Assembly: GCA_002381565.1 (NCBI GenBank)
Contig: DFWZ01000047.1
Location: 7,846-71,845 of the forward strand
Reading direction: 5' to 3'
DNA length: 64,000 nucleotides
Source: Gallionella sp. UBA4121
GTDB taxonomy: Bacteria; Pseudomonadota; Gammaproteobacteria; Burkholderiales; Gallionellaceae
The position numbers and the translations under genes are program-made. The notes below the pieces were generated by a model. It saw only the letters and a list, made by a program, of their open reading frames with translations. It was not told the origin of the DNA and did not search any database. How positions within the stretch are numbered: the first letter of the stretch is position 1; each line of letters opens with the position of its first letter. Of this stretch, positions 61,426-64,000 are shown piece by piece.

Positions 61426-62717
61426 GATCGCATTCCTGAATCCTGGCTTTGGTACACGATCTTGCCGTCAACCAAAGTGTAGCGGACACGACCTTGCACT
61501 TCCTGTCCCGTGAACGGCGTATTTTTGCCCTGGCTCTTCAATGCGGCAGGCTCCACACGCCAGAATGTTTCCGGGTCGAATATGCACACATCGGCCGCCG
61601 CACCGACACTCAGGTGACCTGCATCCAGCCCCAGTATCTGCGCGGGTCGCAGCGTAGTACGCGCTAATGCATCGGACAAGGTGAGTTTTTCCTGCTGCGC
61701 CCATTTCAACACCAGCGGCAGCAGCAATTCCAGCCCGGTTGCACCCGATTCCGCTTCGGCGAATGGCAATTGCTTCGCGTCTTCATCCACCGGCGCGTGG
61801 TTGGTACAGATCGCATCTATGGTGCCGTCCAGCAATCCGGCGCGAAGCGCTGCCCGGTCGCGCAGGCTGCGCAGCGGCGGGGTCAGGCGGCAATTCGGGT
61901 CGAAGAAACCGATGTCCATTTCGGACAAATGCACGTGGTTGATCGACACATCGCAGGTAACCTCAAGTCCCTGCTGCCGTGCCGTACGTATCATTTCCAC
62001 ACCCGCCGCACTCGACAAACGGCAGATGTGCAATTTCACACCGGTTTCGCGCGCCAGAGACAACATTGTCGCCAGCGCGATGGTTTCGGCGCACACCGGA
62101 ATGGCAGGCAGGCCGCAACGCGTTGCGACCTCGCCGTCATGTGCGACGCCATCCCGGGCCAGAAAACTGTCCTGCGGGCGCAGCCATACTGAATAACCGA
62201 ACGTGGCGGCATATTGCATCGCGCGAAACAGCACGCGCGTATCGGTGAGCGGCGCATCGGCCTGACTGAACGCGACACATCCGGCATCCACCAGCTCGGC
62301 CATTTCGGTCAACTCGCAGCCTTTGAGCGCGGTAGTCAATGCGGCAACCGGATACAGCCGTGCCAGATTCAGGTTTCGGGCGCGATGCTTGAGCATTTCC
62401 ACCAGCCCCGGTTCATCCAGCGGCGGCTCGGTGTCAGGCGGACAGGCAAGACTGGTAATACCGCCGGCCACAGCGGCATCCATTTCCGATTCCAGCGTGG
62501 CCATGTATTCATAGCCCGGCTCTCTTAACCGCGCCGCAAGGTCTATCAGACCGGGTGCCACGATCAGGCCGGCAGCGTCGATCACCTGACCTGCCACGAA
62601 TCCCTCAGGCGCATGGCCTATCGCTGCGATGCATTTGTTGGCGATATACACGTCCAGCTGTGCGTCGATGTTGTTTCTCGGGTCGATCAGGCGACCGTTC
62701 TTGATGTGTATGTTCAT
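61422..62717 (-). CDS. pyrX: Dihydroorotase-like protein, probably inactive (PyrX)
   Basis: This 431-residue amidohydrolase of the class I DHOase type is complete in length. The metal-binding His-x-His is replaced: the family's DxHxHxREPG appears as [10 protein letters not shown] (residues 59-68, A61 and R63). The late Asp of DHAPH appears as NHAPV. With the metal ligands missing, catalysis is unlikely. In Pseudomonas such an inactive PyrC' stabilises aspartate carbamoyltransferase. It is coupled by ATGA to pyrB, as expected for such a complex. Confidence 0.88.
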   Translation of the reverse strand: MNIHIKNGRLIDPRNNIDAQLDVYIANKCIAAIGHAPEGFVAGQVIDAAGLIVAPGLIDLAARLREPGYEYMATLESEMDAAVAGGITSLACPPDTEPPLDEPGLVEMLKHRARNLNLARLYPVAALTTALKGCELTEMAELVDAGCVAFSQADAPLTDTRVLFRAMQYAATFGYSVWLRPQDSFLARDGVAHDGEVATRCGLPAIPVCAETIALATMLSLARETGVKLHICRLSSAAGVEMIRTARQQGLEVTCDVSINHVHLSEMDIGFFDPNCRLTPPLRSLRDRAALRAGLLDGTIDAICTNHAPVDEDAKQLPFAEAESGATGLELLLPLVLKWAQQEKLTLSDALARTTLRPAQILGLDAGHLSVGAAADVCIFDPETFWRVEPAALKSQGKNTPFTGQEVQGRVRYTLVDGKIVYQSQDSGMRS

Positions 62718-63670
62718 TGGATATTTCCTGCCAGTATGCTCATCACTGCCATGCGCACCGCGATGCCGAATGTCACCTGCGACAGGATGACAGATTGCGC
62801 GCCGTCAGCCACGCGTGAGTCGATTTCAATGCCGCGATTCATCGGTCCCGGATGCATCACGATCGCGTCCGTCCTGGCATAGGCCAGCTTTTCTTCGGTC
62901 AGCCCGTAATTTTTGAAGTACTCCTGCCCGGAAGGGAGCAGGGCGCCCTGCATGCGCTCATTCTGCAGGCGCAACATCAGCACCACATCCACATCCTTCA
63001 GACCCTTCGCCATATCGTGGTAAACCTGCACGCCGAGATTTTCGACCATGGTCGGCAGCAGCGTCTTTGGCGCGATGACACGCACCTCCGGCACACCCAG
63101 CGTGGTCAGCGCGTGTATCTGTGAACGCGCGACGCGCGAATGCAGCACATCGCCGACCAGGGCTACGCGCAGATTGTGAAATTCCTTCTTGTAATGGCGG
63201 ATGGTGAACATGTCCAGCAACGCCTGTGTGGGGTGCGCATGCCGGCCGTCCCCTGCGTTGATCACATGTATTTCGGGGGCGACATGCCGCGCAATCAGAT
63301 GCGCCGCGCCGCTTTGTGAATGGCGCACCACGAACATGTCCGCATGCATCGCACACAGGTTATCCACGGTGTCGAGCAGTGTTTCACCCTTGCTGGTGGA
63401 GGACGAGCCGATGTTCAGATTGACCACATCCGCCGACAGCCGTTTAGCGGCGATTTCAAACGTGGTGCGCGTGCGCGTGCTGTTTTCGAAAAAAATATTG
63501 AACACCGACTTGCCGTGCAGCAGCGGCACTTTCTTGATCTCGCGCCCTTCGGCGACATCCAGAAAGGAGGCGGCACGATCGAGAATGTCGCGCATGATGT
63601 GCACCGGCAAACCTTCCGTGGTCAGCAGATGCTGGAGCTCGCCGTGCTTATTGAGTTGCGGATTTTTCAT
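62714..63670 (-). CDS. pyrB: Aspartate carbamoyltransferase catalytic chain
   Basis: This 318-residue enzyme has [18 protein letters not shown] (carbamoyl-phosphate binding), [29 protein letters not shown] and [12 protein letters not shown]. It catalyses the first pyrimidine-specific step, making carbamoyl aspartate. The Met at 63670 begins the homology; the frame is open to 63685. No pyrR was seen in the 54-bp spacer to ruvX. Confidence 0.95.
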   Translation of the reverse strand: MKNPQLNKHGELQHLLTTEGLPVHIMRDILDRAASFLDVAEGREIKKVPLLHGKSVFNIFFENSTRTRTTFEIAAKRLSADVVNLNIGSSSTSKGETLLDTVDNLCAMHADMFVVRHSQSGAAHLIARHVAPEIHVINAGDGRHAHPTQALLDMFTIRHYKKEFHNLRVALVGDVLHSRVARSQIHALTTLGVPEVRVIAPKTLLPTMVENLGVQVYHDMAKGLKDVDVVLMLRLQNERMQGALLPSGQEYFKNYGLTEEKLAYARTDAIVMHPGPMNRGIEIDSRVADGAQSVILSQVTFGIAVRMAVMSILAGNIQ

Positions 63671-63724
63671 ATAGTGAACCTCCAAAATTCATTTTGCGGG
63701 CGAATCGCGGTGTCGCATGCTCGC

Positions 63725-64000
63725 TCATTCCTCGCCTATCTTTGTGATATGTCTCGTCATTTGCTGCGCGGTTCCTTGCGCTTCATCCCGAAATTCTGAA
63801 TTCATGGAGGCTCCCTGTACACCTCTGTCGGCATTTACAATTACACAGGCTGCGGGCTCGTCAAGGTAGGCCTGTAAGATTTGTTGTGCGGCATATTGGT
63901 CAAGCAGGCTCTTCTGCGCACGGCCTCTGATGCCTTCCTTGTTCAGCTGGCTGCTGGCGATGAGCGAAGTATAGCGCTCATCCACCAGTATCGTGGTCAG
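63725..64000 (-). CDS. ruvX: Holliday junction resolvase RuvX/YqgF, C-terminal part (runs off the window)
   Basis: The frame is open to the window end. The visible part, LTTILVDERYTSL, then KSLLDQYAAQQILQAYLDEP, matches the end of RuvX, with the conserved DE-R of the nuclease site (VDERYTS). The protein continues about 40 residues beyond the usual C-terminus (…VIVNADRGVQGASMNSEF…). The N-terminal part is not in the window. It lies upstream of pyrB on the same strand. Confidence 0.85.
   Translation of the reverse strand: MTTILVDERYTSLIASSQLNKEGIRGRAQKSLLDQYAAQQILQAYLDEPAACVIVNADRGVQGASMNSEFRDEAQGTAQQMTRHITKIGEE

Overview
The window looks like a chromosomal segment of a Gram-negative betaproteobacterium, tentatively Gallionellaceae/Nitrosomonadales. 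The evidence is the lptD-surA-pdxA-ksgA block, the AmgK/MurU peptidoglycan-recycling pair, pepP-ubiH, prlC-xthA, and a pyrimidine operon whose PyrC-like protein has lost its metal ligands. No rRNA, tRNA, CRISPR array or intact insertion sequence was seen.

Positions 1-46.7 kb hold one very large surface-polysaccharide (O-antigen/EPS) locus, all on the minus strand and densely packed with many 4-bp ATGA overlaps. Read in the direction of transcription (high to low coordinates) it starts with a MarR-type EPS regulator. GDP-sugar genes follow (manC, gmd, fcl), then the UDP-ManNAc3NAcA genes (wbpA, wbpB, wbpD, wbpE). Next come two tailoring/lipid-carrier modules: GT2, EamA, methyltransferases and an acetyltransferase in one; a FAD oxidoreductase, a TIM-barrel protein, an SDR and a membrane protein in the other. 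These are followed by WecE-type aminotransferase, GT-C, Wzx, Wzy, wbpI, GT4 and two methyltransferases. A SDR/aminotransferase pair, a fused double glycosyltransferase, Wzz and a C4-reductase-like SDR come next. The distal part is a CDP-3,6-dideoxyhexose cassette (ddhA, ddhB, ddhC) with a YerE-like ThDP enzyme and a YerF-like reductase. This predicts a branched sugar of the yersiniose type, but no dedicated E3 reductase (ddhD) is present. A second Wzx, a GT2, a second Wzy-like protein and an acyltransferase close the segment.

The locus carries scars of cassette shuffling. There is a decayed C-terminal fcl fragment fused to the ddhA start, a decayed IS21-type istB, and an 18-20-codon relic of a second wzx C-terminus abutting wzy. 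A 23S-intervening-sequence-type (four-helix) gene is broken by a stop codon between manC and gmd. Heptanucleotide-period repeat tracts occur inside gmd, manC, pdxA and murU and lengthen those proteins in frame.

Positions 46.7-64 kb are conserved core. On the minus strand are ksgA, pdxA, surA and lptD, with a MITE-like element between pdxA and ksgA. Divergent from lptD on the plus strand are amgK, murU, pepP and ubiH, each of the last three overlapping or closely following the previous gene. Then come a second MITE-like element, the prlC-xthA pair (minus), a DUF433/DUF5615 toxin-antitoxin pair with a clear promoter (plus), and a ruvX-pyrB-pyrX-orf operon (minus) that runs off the window end. 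All family assignments are from reading the protein sequences; no database search was run.
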